Source: a virus. Taken from it: a DNA stretch of 64,000 nt. How positions within the stretch are numbered: the stretch's first letter is position 1; every line of letters begins with the position of its first letter. Below the pieces are notes generated by a model. It saw only the letters and a list, made by a program, of their open reading frames with translations, was not told where the DNA came from and made no database searches. The translations under genes were made by a program, and so were the position numbers. The DNA is taken from the IMG/VR virus record IMGVR_UViG_3300049215_000771, positions 1 through 64,000 of that record; one strand, 5' to 3'. Shown here piece after piece: positions 6,977 through 13,788 of this stretch.

Positions 6977-7468
6977 ATGAAGAAGACAAAGAAGGACAAG
7001 TTGAAGGTCGGCTGGACCGACAAGTGGACAGGAGAGAAGAAGGTGGAACCAACCACTCTCTACCTCGACTACCACGAGTCCCGGAGCGGCGGTGAAATCT
7101 GCGAGGGCCAGGAGAACGATCCGTGGCCGAGCCACGAAGATGAGTTTACCGAATGGTCCCCGAACCGCCTGCACAAGACTGGCGATAAGGCTCAGTGGCA
7201 GCGGGAAGCAATTCAGGTTGACTTCGACCCGCTTGTTGGCCAAGATGTATGGCTGGTGGTTGTTCGGTACTACACTGGTTGTACCTTCGGGCGCACCTGT
7301 GGATGCTGGAGCATCATCGGCGTGTACGAACACCAAGGCCAGGCTGAGAAGGTCCGGGCCGGTATCAACGACGACAGCTTCATGCCGTCCTGCGGCTACA
7401 AGTGTTGGATCGGATATTTCGAGGGACTGGAAGACGTGGAGGTTCACCGCATGACGGTGGAAGCGTGA
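6977..7468 (+). CDS. unknown 163-residue protein
   Basis: ATG preceded by GGAGG. Lys-rich start, acidic middle, then a beta-type segment (DVWLVVVRYYTGCTFGRTCG) with four Cys in the last third. No family recognised. Overlaps the next start (GTGATGG). Confidence 0.6.
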   Translation: MKKTKKDKLKVGWTDKWTGEKKVEPTTLYLDYHESRSGGEICEGQENDPWPSHEDEFTEWSPNRLHKTGDKAQWQREAIQVDFDPLVGQDVWLVVVRYYTGCTFGRTCGCWSIIGVYEHQGQAEKVRAGINDDSFMPSCGYKCWIGYFEGLEDVEVHRMTVEA

Positions 7469-7872
7469 TGGGACGAGAAAACCAACTCGAAATCCTTCGA
7501 GAAACTATGCTCAGGGTAGCGGCGGCGGAAACGTCCTGCTATCCTGAAGTATATGATAAAGAAAAATCTCCACTCGACGGGCACTGCGGCGCTGTGTCAG
7601 CGATGGTACAAGGCGTATTTGGTGGTGATATTGTGACCGGCAAGGTCAACGGCGTCACCCACTACTGGAATCGGTTCGATGACGGCGTAGAAGTCGATCT
7701 CACATCATGTCAGTTTGGCGGTGATGGATATACACCACTGAAGAAAGGCCGGAAGGTCAAGCCCAGGACCGGGCCGCTTCCTTTGCGATTTATTGTGTTC
7801 GCTGATAAGGTAAATAAAGCCTTGTCGAAGCCGGTCAGGAAGATGCACAAAAAGCAAGAAGGTCGAGAGTAA
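7468..7872 (+). CDS. YunG-like protein (predicted papain-type fold)
   Basis: 134 residues. GHCGAVSAMVQGVFGG, then THYWNRFDDGVEVDLTSCQF, matches the pattern of the YunG family: Cys in GxC, later His in HYWNR, and D-L-T. The family is predicted to share the NlpC/P60 or papain fold, with Cys and His as the catalytic pair; its reaction is not known. C-terminal 40 residues are very basic. Starts by overlapping the previous gene. Confidence 0.6.
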   Translation: MGRENQLEILRETMLRVAAAETSCYPEVYDKEKSPLDGHCGAVSAMVQGVFGGDIVTGKVNGVTHYWNRFDDGVEVDLTSCQFGGDGYTPLKKGRKVKPRTGPLPLRFIVFADKVNKALSKPVRKMHKKQEGRE

Positions 7873-7946
7873 GGGGGCGTAGCTCAACTGGTTAGAGCGC
7901 CAGCCTGTCACGCTGGAGGTTGCGGGTTCGAGTCCCGTCGCTCTCG
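7873..7946 (+). tRNA. tRNA-Asp (GTC)
   Basis: Acceptor GGGGGCG/CGCTCTC with two G-T pairs, anticodon stem CCAGC/GCTGG, loop CTGTCAC, T stem GCGGG/CCCGT. Confidence 0.92.
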
Positions 7947-7960
7947 CTCCGTTTCTTTGC

Positions 7961-7989
7961 TTTACAATCCCAAAGTAACGTGGTATCAT
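7961..7989 (+). promoter_or_regulatory. sigma70-like promoter (position conflicts with tRNA)
   Basis: TTTACA, 17 bp ending in CGTGG, TATCAT: a perfect family member. The -10 box ends one base before tRNA-Ala, so a normal start point would fall inside that tRNA. Either it serves the genes after the tRNA or the start point is unusual. Confidence 0.5.
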
Positions 7990-8063
7990 GGGGTCATAGC
8001 TCAATTTGGGAGAGCGCCTGCCTTGCACGCAGGAGGTTACGAGTTCGAGTCTCGTTGGCTCCA
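7990..8063 (+). tRNA. tRNA-Ala (TGC)
   Basis: Acceptor GGGGTCA/TGGCTCC, anticodon stem CCTGC/GCAGG, loop CTTGCAC, T stem ACGAG/CTCGT. Confidence 0.92.
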
Positions 8064-8065
8064 CT

Positions 8066-8248
8066 ATGAAAGAAACAGCCGAACTCATTATCGAGCAGGC
8101 GAAGAAGATCGAGGCATATGAGGAAGCCTTGGCGACAATCTTGTTCAATGTCCTGCGAACCAATGATTCCTTCTTGAAGTTTTGCGTCAAGAACGAGATT
8201 GAGCGGGTGTGTCCCAGGGCTGTCGAAAAAGCGGAACAAATGCTGTGA
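8066..8248 (+). CDS. unknown 60-residue helical protein
   Basis: Starts two bases after tRNA-Ala. Almost entirely helical by composition (ETAELIIEQAKKIEAYEEAL), possibly a dimer-forming coiled coil. GTGA overlap with the next gene. Confidence 0.55.
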   Translation: MKETAELIIEQAKKIEAYEEALATILFNVLRTNDSFLKFCVKNEIERVCPRAVEKAEQML

Positions 8249-8520
8249 GACGACAACGCCGCCAACATCCTGATGGCTCGATCTGCGAGGAAGGCATTCG
8301 TAATGTCCCAAGGGGCTGGAAGCCTTGCTGCGAATCTCTCAAGTACCGTGTGAAAGCCTGCATCTACGATGTTCGCATTCAGTGGTTCAGCAAGGCGAAA
8401 TGTTGGGGCGTCCGACTGACGGACGGAACCAGCGCCTTCATCACGATTCACTACTGTCCATTCTGTGGGACGGCACTGGAGCCAGCCAGCACGGGGGACG
8501 GGAGAGGGATTGAGGTATGA
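8245..8520 (+). CDS. zinc-binding protein, unknown
   Basis: 91 residues. GTG at 8245 chosen because it overlaps the previous stop. C-C-E-S near residue 30 and HYCPFCGTALEP at the end form a likely zinc site; this CPFCG ending is common in small phage proteins of unknown role. ATGA overlap with the next gene. Confidence 0.6.
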   Translation: MRRQRRQHPDGSICEEGIRNVPRGWKPCCESLKYRVKACIYDVRIQWFSKAKCWGVRLTDGTSAFITIHYCPFCGTALEPASTGDGRGIEV

Positions 8521-8819
8521 GCGACTTCAGCTACTTCAAAGGCTTCCCCAAACTTCCCAACCGGGACAAGGGCGATCTGCCGAACCTCCCGATTCGATGG
8601 CGGCTCTCGACGGACGCCTTCGGTGTTGATGCTGAAGATATTCCTCAGCAACAGGCCGAGAAGTTGTTGGAGCAAGCTGGTCTGAAGCATATGTTGGTTT
8701 TGGTGTTGCTCCAGGTTGGCGGTCGCCAAAGTGGAAGCATCAAAATCGACGATGACAAGACCAGGACCACGAAGTTTCTGCACTACGGCCCGAAGGAGAG
8801 AAAATGCTCGTCGGTGTAG
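8517..8819 (+). CDS. unknown 100-residue protein
   Basis: Starts in an ATGA overlap and overlaps purE by 16 bases, so it is probably translated together with it. A helix ([16 protein letters not shown]) is followed by a strand region. No motif recognised. Confidence 0.55.
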   Translation: MSDFSYFKGFPKLPNRDKGDLPNLPIRWRLSTDAFGVDAEDIPQQQAEKLLEQAGLKHMLVLVLLQVGGRQSGSIKIDDDKTRTTKFLHYGPKERKCSSV

Positions 8820-9277
8820 TGATGGGATCGCAGTCGGATTGGGAGACAATGAAGGGGGCGACCGAGATATTGGATATGCTCGTCATTCCCTACGAAGCCA
8901 AGGTGGTGTCGGCACACAGGACGCCTGACCTGATGTTTCAATATGCGGAGAGGGCTGAAGGAAGGTTGGATGCCATTATCGCCGGGGCAGGAGGAGCAGC
9001 CCATTTGCCTGGGATGCTGGCCTCAAAAACACAAGTGCCTGTCTACGGCGTGCCGGTTCAATCGAAAGCCTTCAATGGCCTGGATTCGCTGTTGTCGATT
9101 GTGCAGATGCCCGCTGGTGTTGGAGTAGCGACGTTCGCTGTGGGCCATGTTGGAGCAAGGAATGCGGCGCTGCATGTGGCACAATGGTTGGCGAAGTTCG
9201 ATGACAGGATCGCCGTGAAGTTGAGGAATTTTCGGGCCAACCAGATGGAAATGGTGTTGAGGGCGAAGTTGGAGTGA
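8804..9277 (+). CDS. purE: N5-carboxyaminoimidazole ribonucleotide mutase PurE
   Basis: 157 residues, the normal length of class I PurE. It moves the carboxyl group of N5-CAIR to carbon 4 to give CAIR in purine synthesis. Visible motifs: GSQSDWETM at the start (Ser and Asp bind substrate), VVSAHRTP with the catalytic His, and [12 protein letters not shown] followed by [17 protein letters not shown]. The class I form normally works with PurK, which is not in the window. PurM lies at 56336. It probably raises nucleotide supply during infection. Confidence 0.93.
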   Translation: MLVGVVMGSQSDWETMKGATEILDMLVIPYEAKVVSAHRTPDLMFQYAERAEGRLDAIIAGAGGAAHLPGMLASKTQVPVYGVPVQSKAFNGLDSLLSIVQMPAGVGVATFAVGHVGARNAALHVAQWLAKFDDRIAVKLRNFRANQMEMVLRAKLE

Positions 9278-9489
9278 TGATGGTTGTTGTGTTGCGGTGG
9301 TATTACGATGGAAGGGACGGAACACCGATCCTTCCTGAATTGTCTGGAGTGTTTGGGCCGTTTCCTGACCGTGCGGCAGCGAACAAGTGGATCAGCACTG
9401 CATCGACATGGGGTGGTTGGGGCGAGTACAAATACCAGGTTGAAGACCTACATACACCCGTGGTGGAAGATGAAGCAGGCTCGACTTAA
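9274..9489 (+). CDS. unknown 71-residue protein
   Basis: ATGATGATG start overlapping the purE stop. Short beta-type start ([11 protein letters not shown]), then aromatic-rich. No family recognised. Confidence 0.5.
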   Translation: MMMVVVLRWYYDGRDGTPILPELSGVFGPFPDRAAANKWISTASTWGGWGEYKYQVEDLHTPVVEDEAGST

Positions 9490-9676
9490 CATCCTGGATT
9501 ATATGTCGCCGGTCAACGCCTTGGAGTTTGTCAGAATTCTTCACGAACACAAGGATGCGAAAGGAGTTGTCAAGATCGACCTGGGGCATGGGATGATTGT
9601 GGATTGTCAACTTGATGGTAAGTTCAATCCGCCACGGTCGATTGATTCGCCGCCAACGCCGGAAGACGAACGATAG
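9470..9676 (+). CDS. unknown 68-residue protein
   Basis: ATG at 9470 overlaps the previous gene by 20 bases; ATG at 9503 is an alternative. A short helix then strands (VVKIDLGHGMIVDCQLDG), acidic Pro-rich end. Not recognised. Confidence 0.5.
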   Translation: MKQARLNILDYMSPVNALEFVRILHEHKDAKGVVKIDLGHGMIVDCQLDGKFNPPRSIDSPPTPEDER

Positions 9677-9680
9677 TAAT

Positions 9681-9752
9681 GGGGTCATGGTGAAATTGGG
9701 ATCACGCTAGAATGGCATTCTGGAATTCGGGGTTCGAGTCCCCGTGGCTCCA
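9681..9752 (+). tRNA. tRNA-Ala (GGC)
   Basis: Acceptor GGGGTCA/TGGCTCC, anticodon stem CTAGA/TCTGG, loop ATGGCAT. Confidence 0.9.
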
Positions 9753-9754
9753 CT

Positions 9755-9902
9755 GGATCAAACCGGCCCCGGAAGGGGCTAACTCGCAGGGCGTAGTCCC
9801 GTGCAAGTTCTCGTAGCCAACAGCGCAAGTTGTTGGACTGGACCCTAGCGGGGGCTGTAATGGTTGTCAGTCACCCACCCTGGAGAACCATCAAGTTGAT
9901 CC
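9755..9902 (+). ncRNA. candidate structured RNA closed by GGATCAA/TTGATCC
   Basis: The gap between tRNA-Ala and tRNA-Val starts with GGATCAA and ends with TTGATCC, 7 pairs enclosing about 134 bases. Inside are further hairpins, for example GCCCC/GGGGC and CCAACA/TGTTGG around a GCGCAAGT loop. No frame is convincing. Function unknown. Confidence 0.55.
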
Positions 9903-9911
9903 AATTTGTTC

Positions 9912-9985
<74 letters not shown>

Positions 9986-10003
9986 CTGCGGGCATTTGGT
10001 GAG

Positions 10004-10076
10004 CGGGCATTTGGTGAAAGGGTATCACGCTACTATGACACGGTAGAATACCAGGTTCGAGTCCTGGACTGCCCAC
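10004..10076 (+). tRNA. tRNA-Val-like (GAC), weak acceptor
   Basis: Anticodon stem CTACT/GGTAG, loop ATGACAC, T arm CAGG/CCTG. Only five acceptor pairs. The 5' part (gcgggcatttggtga) is duplicated just upstream, at 9988-10002, as if an earlier 5' half had been copied. Confidence 0.7.
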
Positions 10077-10087
10077 TGGAGAAAGCG

Positions 10088-10312
10088 ATGATGTACTACA
10101 GCTACAAGAAAACCATCCGAACGACTTCAACCAGGCCCGAAGGCGAGGTTGAAGAATTGGTGATCGAGCAATGCACCGGCCCGGAGGCGAAAGCCAAGAT
10201 GGAAGAAGCCGACAAGATAACGGAAGGTGCCGAGAAGAAGATGGAACAAACCTTCGCCAAGATGGATCGCTTCTTCAACAAAATGAGTGAAGCCTTCAAG
10301 GAACTGTGGTGA
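10088..10312 (+). CDS. unknown coiled-coil-like protein
   Basis: 74 residues. The second half (KMEEADKITEGAEKKM and on) is a long charged helix with hydrophobic spacing. ATGA overlap with the next gene, which is a membrane protein; the two could act together. Confidence 0.55.
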   Translation: MMYYSYKKTIRTTSTRPEGEVEELVIEQCTGPEAKAKMEEADKITEGAEKKMEQTFAKMDRFFNKMSEAFKELW

Positions 10313-10485
10313 TGGTTTTCGGGCATGTTATTGCTGGCGCAGGGTTGTTTCTCCTGGTTTTGAACAGGCTGGGGTCGAAGTGGGATGACCCTGTGGCAAA
10401 TAGCCAAGCGTTCAAGATTGGATTGGGCATGTTTGGTATTGGTGAGACATTGGCCTGGGGAATTTACACGCTGGGGTCATGGTGA
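10312..10485 (+). CDS. small membrane protein, 57 residues
   Basis: Two hydrophobic segments: HVIAGAGLFLLVLN at about 5-18 and GLGMFGIGETLAWGIYTLG at about 37-55. Start overlaps the previous stop. The stop TGA lies in tRNA-Ala. No family recognised. Confidence 0.5.
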   Translation: MVFGHVIAGAGLFLLVLNRLGSKWDDPVANSQAFKIGLGMFGIGETLAWGIYTLGSW

Positions 10486-10543
10486 AATGGGATCACACCT
10501 GGTTCGCAATCAGGAATTCGGGGTTCAAATCCCCGTGGCTCCA
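10473..10543 (+). tRNA. tRNA-Ala (CGC)
   Basis: Acceptor GGGGTCA/TGGCTCC, anticodon stem CCTGG/TCAGG, loop TTCGCAA. Close copy of the tRNA-Ala at 9681 with a changed anticodon arm. Confidence 0.88.
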
Positions 10544-10574
10544 CTGACAAACGATGGCCTTGAGGGTTAGTACG

Positions 10575-10979
10575 ATGGATGCCCCTGTGACCGAAGTTGT
10601 GTCGGCTCCCGTTGAGCCTGCGAAACGTCATCCGAGTGCGCTGGCTCCGCTGGCGGCTTTCAACGACCAGAAAACGCTGCTGAAGTTCTACCCGCAGGAA
10701 GATGGTTCCTGCCTGGTGGTCTTCTGGTGCCCCGGCTGTAAAGAAACCCACACCTACAAGGTGGGAACCTTCATGGGCGTCGGCGAGTGGGGCTTCATGA
10801 AGGACAAGCCGGTGAGGATGGACGGCTGGAAGTTCAACTGTGATCTCGAACATCCGACCTTCAGCCCGTCGCTCAAATACGACAAGTGCCATCTGTGGGT
10901 CGAGAATGGCGTCATCGACTATGGATACGACTGCGACCACAAGCTGAAGGGCAAGAAAGTGCCCCTGGAACTGTTCTGA
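10575..10979 (+). CDS. DUF6527-like zinc protein
   Basis: 134 residues. Start at 10575 chosen because TTGAGGGTTAG precedes it, as before the gene at 1786. WCPGCKETHTY, then WKFNCDLEHPTFSPSLKYD, CHLWVENGVIDY and a Cys/His pair near the end match the layout of DUF6527, a small phage family with a probable zinc site and unknown role. ATGA overlap with the RNase H that follows. Confidence 0.65.
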   Translation: MDAPVTEVVSAPVEPAKRHPSALAPLAAFNDQKTLLKFYPQEDGSCLVVFWCPGCKETHTYKVGTFMGVGEWGFMKDKPVRMDGWKFNCDLEHPTFSPSLKYDKCHLWVENGVIDYGYDCDHKLKGKKVPLELF

Positions 10980-11593
10980 TGCTTCCCGATAAGCTGAACC
11001 TATATTTCGACGGATCGTGCGGGCCTAACAACCCAGGCGGCACGGCAGGATATGCGTGGCGACTGGTGGACCCCGATACCGGCAAAGTATTGGCCCAGGA
11101 CTGCGGCGAAGTATGCCGAGGCCCAACGGCGACGAACAATATCGGCGAGTGGGGCGCTGTCAAGGCGGGGCTGGAACACCTTGCCGAGAAGGGCTGGAAG
11201 GGAGAACTCAATATCCGAGGCGACAGCCAGTTGGTGATATACCAGCTAATCGGCAAGTATAAATGTCGCAAAGACACATTGATTCCCTTCTACGAGGCGT
11301 GTATGCTTATCTTGGAAGGCTGGACGTGGGACGCTCACTGGATTCCAAGGGAGCAAAACGATGAATGCGACCGAATGTCCAAGCAAGCCTACGCCCCTGG
11401 CAGACGAGGCACAGGAGATATACAACGACCTGTGGAACGATTGCAAAGAGATTCGGGAGATCATGGAGGAGTACGGTCTGAGTTGGTCGGACGTGGCAAG
11501 AAGTCTCGAAGAACACGGGCCACACAGCGGAATGGACCTGGACAAACCCAACCGCTGCCGGGTGAGGAGACGCCAGAAGTGGCGTTCGATTGA
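10979..11593 (+). CDS. ribonuclease H, second copy, with Arg-rich tail
   Basis: 204 residues. RNase H residues: Asp in LYFDGSCGPNNPGG, Glu in NNIGEWGAV, Asp in IRGDSQLV, Asp in EQNDECDRMSKQ. The fold ends near residue 138. The remaining 65 residues are Arg/Gly-rich, read through another gene in a different frame (11361-11600), and may exist only because no stop occurs. Compare the RNase H at 4201. Confidence 0.8.
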   Translation: MLPDKLNLYFDGSCGPNNPGGTAGYAWRLVDPDTGKVLAQDCGEVCRGPTATNNIGEWGAVKAGLEHLAEKGWKGELNIRGDSQLVIYQLIGKYKCRKDTLIPFYEACMLILEGWTWDAHWIPREQNDECDRMSKQAYAPGRRGTGDIQRPVERLQRDSGDHGGVRSELVGRGKKSRRTRATQRNGPGQTQPLPGEETPEVAFD

Positions 11594-11600
11594 TGACTGA
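11361..11600 (+). CDS. small protein with C-terminal RSIDD tag
   Basis: 79 residues in a frame overlapping the end of the RNase H gene. A helical middle (DEAQEIYNDLWNDCKEIREI) then a basic stretch ending in RRRQKWRSIDD. The shared tag, found on other proteins here, argues that this frame is real. The next gene starts inside the tag codons (GATTGATGAC). Confidence 0.6.
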   Translation: MNATECPSKPTPLADEAQEIYNDLWNDCKEIREIMEEYGLSWSDVARSLEEHGPHSGMDLDKPNRCRVRRRQKWRSIDD

Positions 11601-11901
11601 ACAGGAACATGATGCCAGCCTGGGTCGTATGATACGACATTTCGCCAGGTTTCACGGCGGGGCGATCCTGACGTGTTTTATTCTGATCTGTTTCTTCGGC
11701 GATGGCCAGAAAACAGGACACTGGATCATGTGGACTAGCGTAGGCTGCGGGGCGGTAATCACCTATCTGTTGTGGAGAAGCGACAGAAGGCGTCGGAAGG
11801 AAGAAGAAATGTCCGGTGGGTGTGACGGAAGCACAAGGGTCTACGAAGCCCTTAGAACAGGTTCGACTCCTGTACCGGATACTGAAAGGAAAGATGGTTG
11901 A
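11593..11901 (+). CDS. small membrane protein
   Basis: 102 residues. Two hydrophobic segments (GGAILTCFILICFF and IMWTSVGCGAVITYLLW), then a basic stretch. The frame runs on through the whole tRNA-Arg (ACG) gene, so the natural protein may be shorter in function than in length. Starts inside the previous gene's tag. Confidence 0.5.
   Translation: MTEQEHDASLGRMIRHFARFHGGAILTCFILICFFGDGQKTGHWIMWTSVGCGAVITYLLWRSDRRRRKEEEMSGGCDGSTRVYEALRTGSTPVPDTERKDG
11811..11881 (+). tRNA. tRNA-Arg (ACG)
   Basis: Acceptor GTCCGGT/ACCGGAT, D arm of the GTGTGACGGAAGCAC type shared by four of the Arg tRNAs here (the CCT and CCG copies have a close variant), anticodon stem AGGGT/GCCCT, loop CTACGAA. Confidence 0.9.
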
Positions 11902-12097
11902 CTACAACTACCCTTTCGTTTGCCCTCACTGCGGTAGCAAATGGTCGGCGGCTGAGTTTCTGGAGGAGCATATCTGGTATGACCACCAGGATGTAACGAA
12001 GGCTGAGATCGCCGATTGGTTCGCCAAGGAGTACAACCTCGATCCTGACGAAGTAAGCCAGGAAGATGTTGACCGGGAGTGGGAAGGTCGAGGATGA
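11894..12097 (+). CDS. C2H2-like zinc finger protein
   Basis: 67 residues, preceded by GAAAGGA. CPHCGSKWSAAEFLEEH with a later His (YDH) fits one zinc finger; an acidic tail follows. Likely DNA, RNA or protein contact, role unknown. Overlaps the next start. Confidence 0.55.
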   Translation: MVDYNYPFVCPHCGSKWSAAEFLEEHIWYDHQDVTKAEIADWFAKEYNLDPDEVSQEDVDREWEGRG

Positions 12098-12351
12098 AAC
12101 TTTTCTGCGTCAGTTGTTTGATTCGGAACACCAGACAGGCCATGTCTGGTTACATCTTCGCTGACGATGAAGAAGAAGCCCGGAAGATATTTCGACAATA
12201 CCTTCCAGTTGAACATGACATCGTGGTAGACGAGATCGAACAGGAGAAGGGTCTGCTGACGATGGTGACGAACGACCGGGCGGTACTGTTGAAGTATTAC
12301 CCGAAAACAACCGATAGGTGTACTGGAGGCACACAGCCCTGCGAAGGCTGA
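12094..12351 (+). CDS. unknown 85-residue protein
   Basis: ATGA overlap with the previous gene. CVSC near the start, then an acidic helix and a strand region (EKGLLTMVTNDRAVLLKYY). The last 14 codons lie in tRNA-Arg (GCG). Confidence 0.5.
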   Translation: MKLFCVSCLIRNTRQAMSGYIFADDEEEARKIFRQYLPVEHDIVVDEIEQEKGLLTMVTNDRAVLLKYYPKTTDRCTGGTQPCEG

Positions 12352-12379
12352 GGAGCGGGTTCGACTCCCGCATCGGTTA
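12309..12379 (+). tRNA. tRNA-Arg (GCG)
   Basis: Acceptor AACCGAT/ATCGGTT, anticodon stem CAGCC/GGCTG, loop CTGCGAA, T stem GCGGG/CCCGC. Confidence 0.9.
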
Positions 12380-12381
12380 CT

Positions 12382-12468
12382 GCGACCAAATGCCAGAAGG
12401 GATTACATTCATTTGATAAGTGAAATGCTGGCCTAGCCAGCTAGTCTCTTCACCAGTTGTTGGTCGCA
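12382..12468 (+). ncRNA. free-standing, circularly permuted RNA element, copy 4
   Basis: Outer stem GCGACCAA/TTGGTCGC. Inside, in order: ATGCCA, GAAG, GGATTACAT, two hairpins, AGTCT, CTTC, ACC, AGTTG. These are the same boxes as in the tRNA inserts, but the hairpin that is closed by TTCG there is the open outer stem here, and the ends that join the tRNA exons there are linked by hairpins here. Confidence 0.7.
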
Positions 12469-12492
12469 ATTTTCCAACACGGGGCCGGAACA

Positions 12493-12834
12493 GTGGCGGT
12501 TAAAAGGAAAACGGTCGAATGTGAGTGTGGCGAAGTTTTCAACGACCTGCGCACTCATCTCCTGGGCAACCTAATCTTTGGTCCCTGGAAGGCCAAAACG
12601 CATCGTGTGAGGGAAACAAAGTCCAAAAGCGGTGGCGATATACTTGTCGCCGTGTGGGAACGAACAGTAGAATGTGGGAAGTGCGGCGGCGAACTGCTGA
12701 AGGAAAAACGACAGTACGAGTTGTCACCACCAGCAGATGTGACAAAACCAGAACCAATCAGCTACTACAGCAGTAGGGAGTTGATTGTCCGAGGGTCCGA
12801 GGGAGCAGATGGAATAATTCGGATGACGGCGTAG
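12493..12834 (+). CDS. zinc-ribbon protein, unknown
   Basis: 113 residues. GTG start is a guess; an upstream TTG at 12457 is possible but lies in the RNA element. CECGEVF near the start and CGKCGGELL at about 58 suggest one zinc ion. Basic middle, no catalytic motif. Confidence 0.5.
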   Translation: MAVKRKTVECECGEVFNDLRTHLLGNLIFGPWKAKTHRVRETKSKSGGDILVAVWERTVECGKCGGELLKEKRQYELSPPADVTKPEPISYYSSRELIVRGSEGADGIIRMTA

Positions 12835-12844
12835 ATAGATTGAT

Positions 12845-12915
12845 GCCCGGTGGGTGTGACGGAAGCACGCAGCGCCTCGAACGCTGTAGAACGGGTTCGA
12901 CTCCTGTACCGGGTG
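12845..12915 (+). tRNA. tRNA-Arg (TCG) with C33
   Basis: Acceptor GCCCGGT/ACCGGGT, anticodon stem CAGCG/CGCTG, loop CCTCGAA. Position 33 is C where T is expected. It duplicates the anticodon of the interrupted tRNA-Arg at 871. Confidence 0.82.
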
Positions 12916-12918
12916 CTA

Positions 12919-12974
12919 AAGGTCGAGCATTTAAGTTCCTACGAGTAATCGTAGGCAGACTCTTTCTCGACCTT
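12919..12974 (+). ncRNA. hairpin RNA candidate
   Basis: AAGGTCGAG/CTCGACCTT (9 pairs) encloses an internal loop and a perfect 7-pair hairpin CCTACGA-GTAA-TCGTAGG. No T-run follows, so it is not a simple terminator. It lies between tRNA-Arg and the permuted element. Confidence 0.5.
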
Positions 12975-12991
12975 GAATCAGCGAGTGTATT

Positions 12992-13075
12992 GTGGTCCAA
13001 ATGCTAAGGTGGGATTACATCTTTTCCAACAAGAAGAAGCCGAAAGGCAGTCTCATCACCAATTTGTTGGACCAC
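12992..13075 (+). ncRNA. free-standing, circularly permuted RNA element, copy 5
   Basis: Outer stem GTGGTCCAA/TTGGACCAC (9 pairs). Inside: ATGCTAA, GGTG, GGATTACAT, a GCC-GAAA-GGC hairpin, AGTCT, CATC, ACC, AATTTG. CATC pairs with GGTG. Same order and boxes as copy 4 with different stem sequences. Confidence 0.72.
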
Positions 13076-13105
13076 AATTTTTCAACATGAAAGGTAGTGT
13101 GCTAT

Positions 13106-13183
13106 ATGGCTAAAGAAAAATCTCCGAAGAAGGAAAAAAAGAAGCCGAAGAAGAAGGACAAGGACAAGAAGCCGAGCAAGTAA
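13106..13183 (+). CDS. 25-residue lysine-rich peptide
   Basis: ATG preceded by GAAAGGTAG. 15 of 25 residues are Lys, the rest mostly Pro, Asp, Glu and Ser. It ends directly before tRNA-Lys. It might bind nucleic acid, or serve as a leader peptide sensitive to charged tRNA-Lys. Too short for certainty. Confidence 0.45.
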   Translation: MAKEKSPKKEKKKPKKKDKDKKPSK

Positions 13184-13277
13184 GCCCTTGTAGCTCAATT
13201 GGTAGAGCATCTGACTCTTGTGCTAGAAAGCACCCAAGTTAATCAGAGGGTTCAGGGTTCGAGTCCCTGCGAGGGCA
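13184..13277 (+). tRNA. tRNA-Lys (CTT) with 21-nt insert in the anticodon loop
   Basis: Acceptor GCCCTTG/CGAGGGC, anticodon stem TCTGA/TCAGA, T stem CAGGG/CCCTG. The loop has 28 bases. Removing 13218-13238, which folds as GTGCT-AGAA-AGCAC between TT and CCAAG, leaves CTCTTAA (CTT). Shifting the ends could give CTGTTAA (Asn GTT), but the body is Lys-like. The insert is unrelated to the 48-nt element. Confidence 0.75.
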
Positions 13278-13709
13278 CTGCGAAGGAGAACTGGCGTTAC
13301 CTTAACCATCAGGGAGGCTGTTCGATTGTACTTCGCTGTCACAAAACCTCACGCTTCGGCAATGGGGGACAATGCTCGTGTAGCGAAGAAGGCGTAAGCC
13401 CACTGGAAACGGTGAGAGTCCCGTAGCTGTCCATGCTAATGGTCATGGAGAAATTCAGTAGTCCTTGGTCGGAAATCAAGGATGATGCTAGTTGGCGGGG
13501 TGACGGCCCACCAAGGCTGGACCGCATGGACCGGCACATGCAGCTTCGGCGAAGAAATTGTGTCGCCACGAGAGCTAATCGACAATCTCTGGACAAGGCC
13601 CATTCAGGGCGCAAGCCTATCTTCGGATGGCGAGTGTACTCTGACCCGTAGGGATGAAGCGGACTCCTGCCCCGGACTGATTCCGCAGAGAGGGGCCGAT
13701 TAGCAATAT
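13278..13709 (+). ncRNA. 432-base gap without genes; structured RNA candidate with 16S-like patches
   Basis: No frame is convincing. Many GNRA- or TTCG-like hairpins are visible. Positions 13487-13517 match, with one or two differences from versions I recall, the 16S rRNA stretch forming helix 12 (TTGGCGGGG ... CCCACCAAGG). Weaker 16S-like words are ACTGGAAACGGT at 13402 and GCGAAGAAGGC at 13383. Large ornate phage RNAs such as GOLLD or ROOL lie near tRNAs, but I cannot match their consensus here. Confidence 0.5.
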
Positions 13710-13783
13710 GGTGGTGTAGGTTAGCTGGCTAAACCGCCTCTCTCATAAGGAGGAGATCGTGGGTTCGAGTCCCACCACCACTA
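13710..13783 (+). tRNA. tRNA with CAT anticodon (Met or Ile2)
   Basis: Acceptor GGTGGTG/CACCACT, anticodon stem CCTCT/GGAGG, loop CTCATAA, T stem GTGGG/CCCAC. Met and lysidine-modified Ile tRNAs cannot be told apart by eye. Confidence 0.88.
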
Positions 13784-13788
13784 CTACT

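Noticed and set aside
7961-7989. Promoter for tRNA-Ala at 7990
   Set aside because: The sequence fits the promoter family, but its start point would cut off the first bases of the tRNA; kept as a promoter with lower confidence and not assigned to the tRNA.
13278-13709. tmRNA or RNase P RNA
   Set aside because: No tRNA-like ends of tmRNA, no resume codon tag, and none of the conserved RNase P segments.
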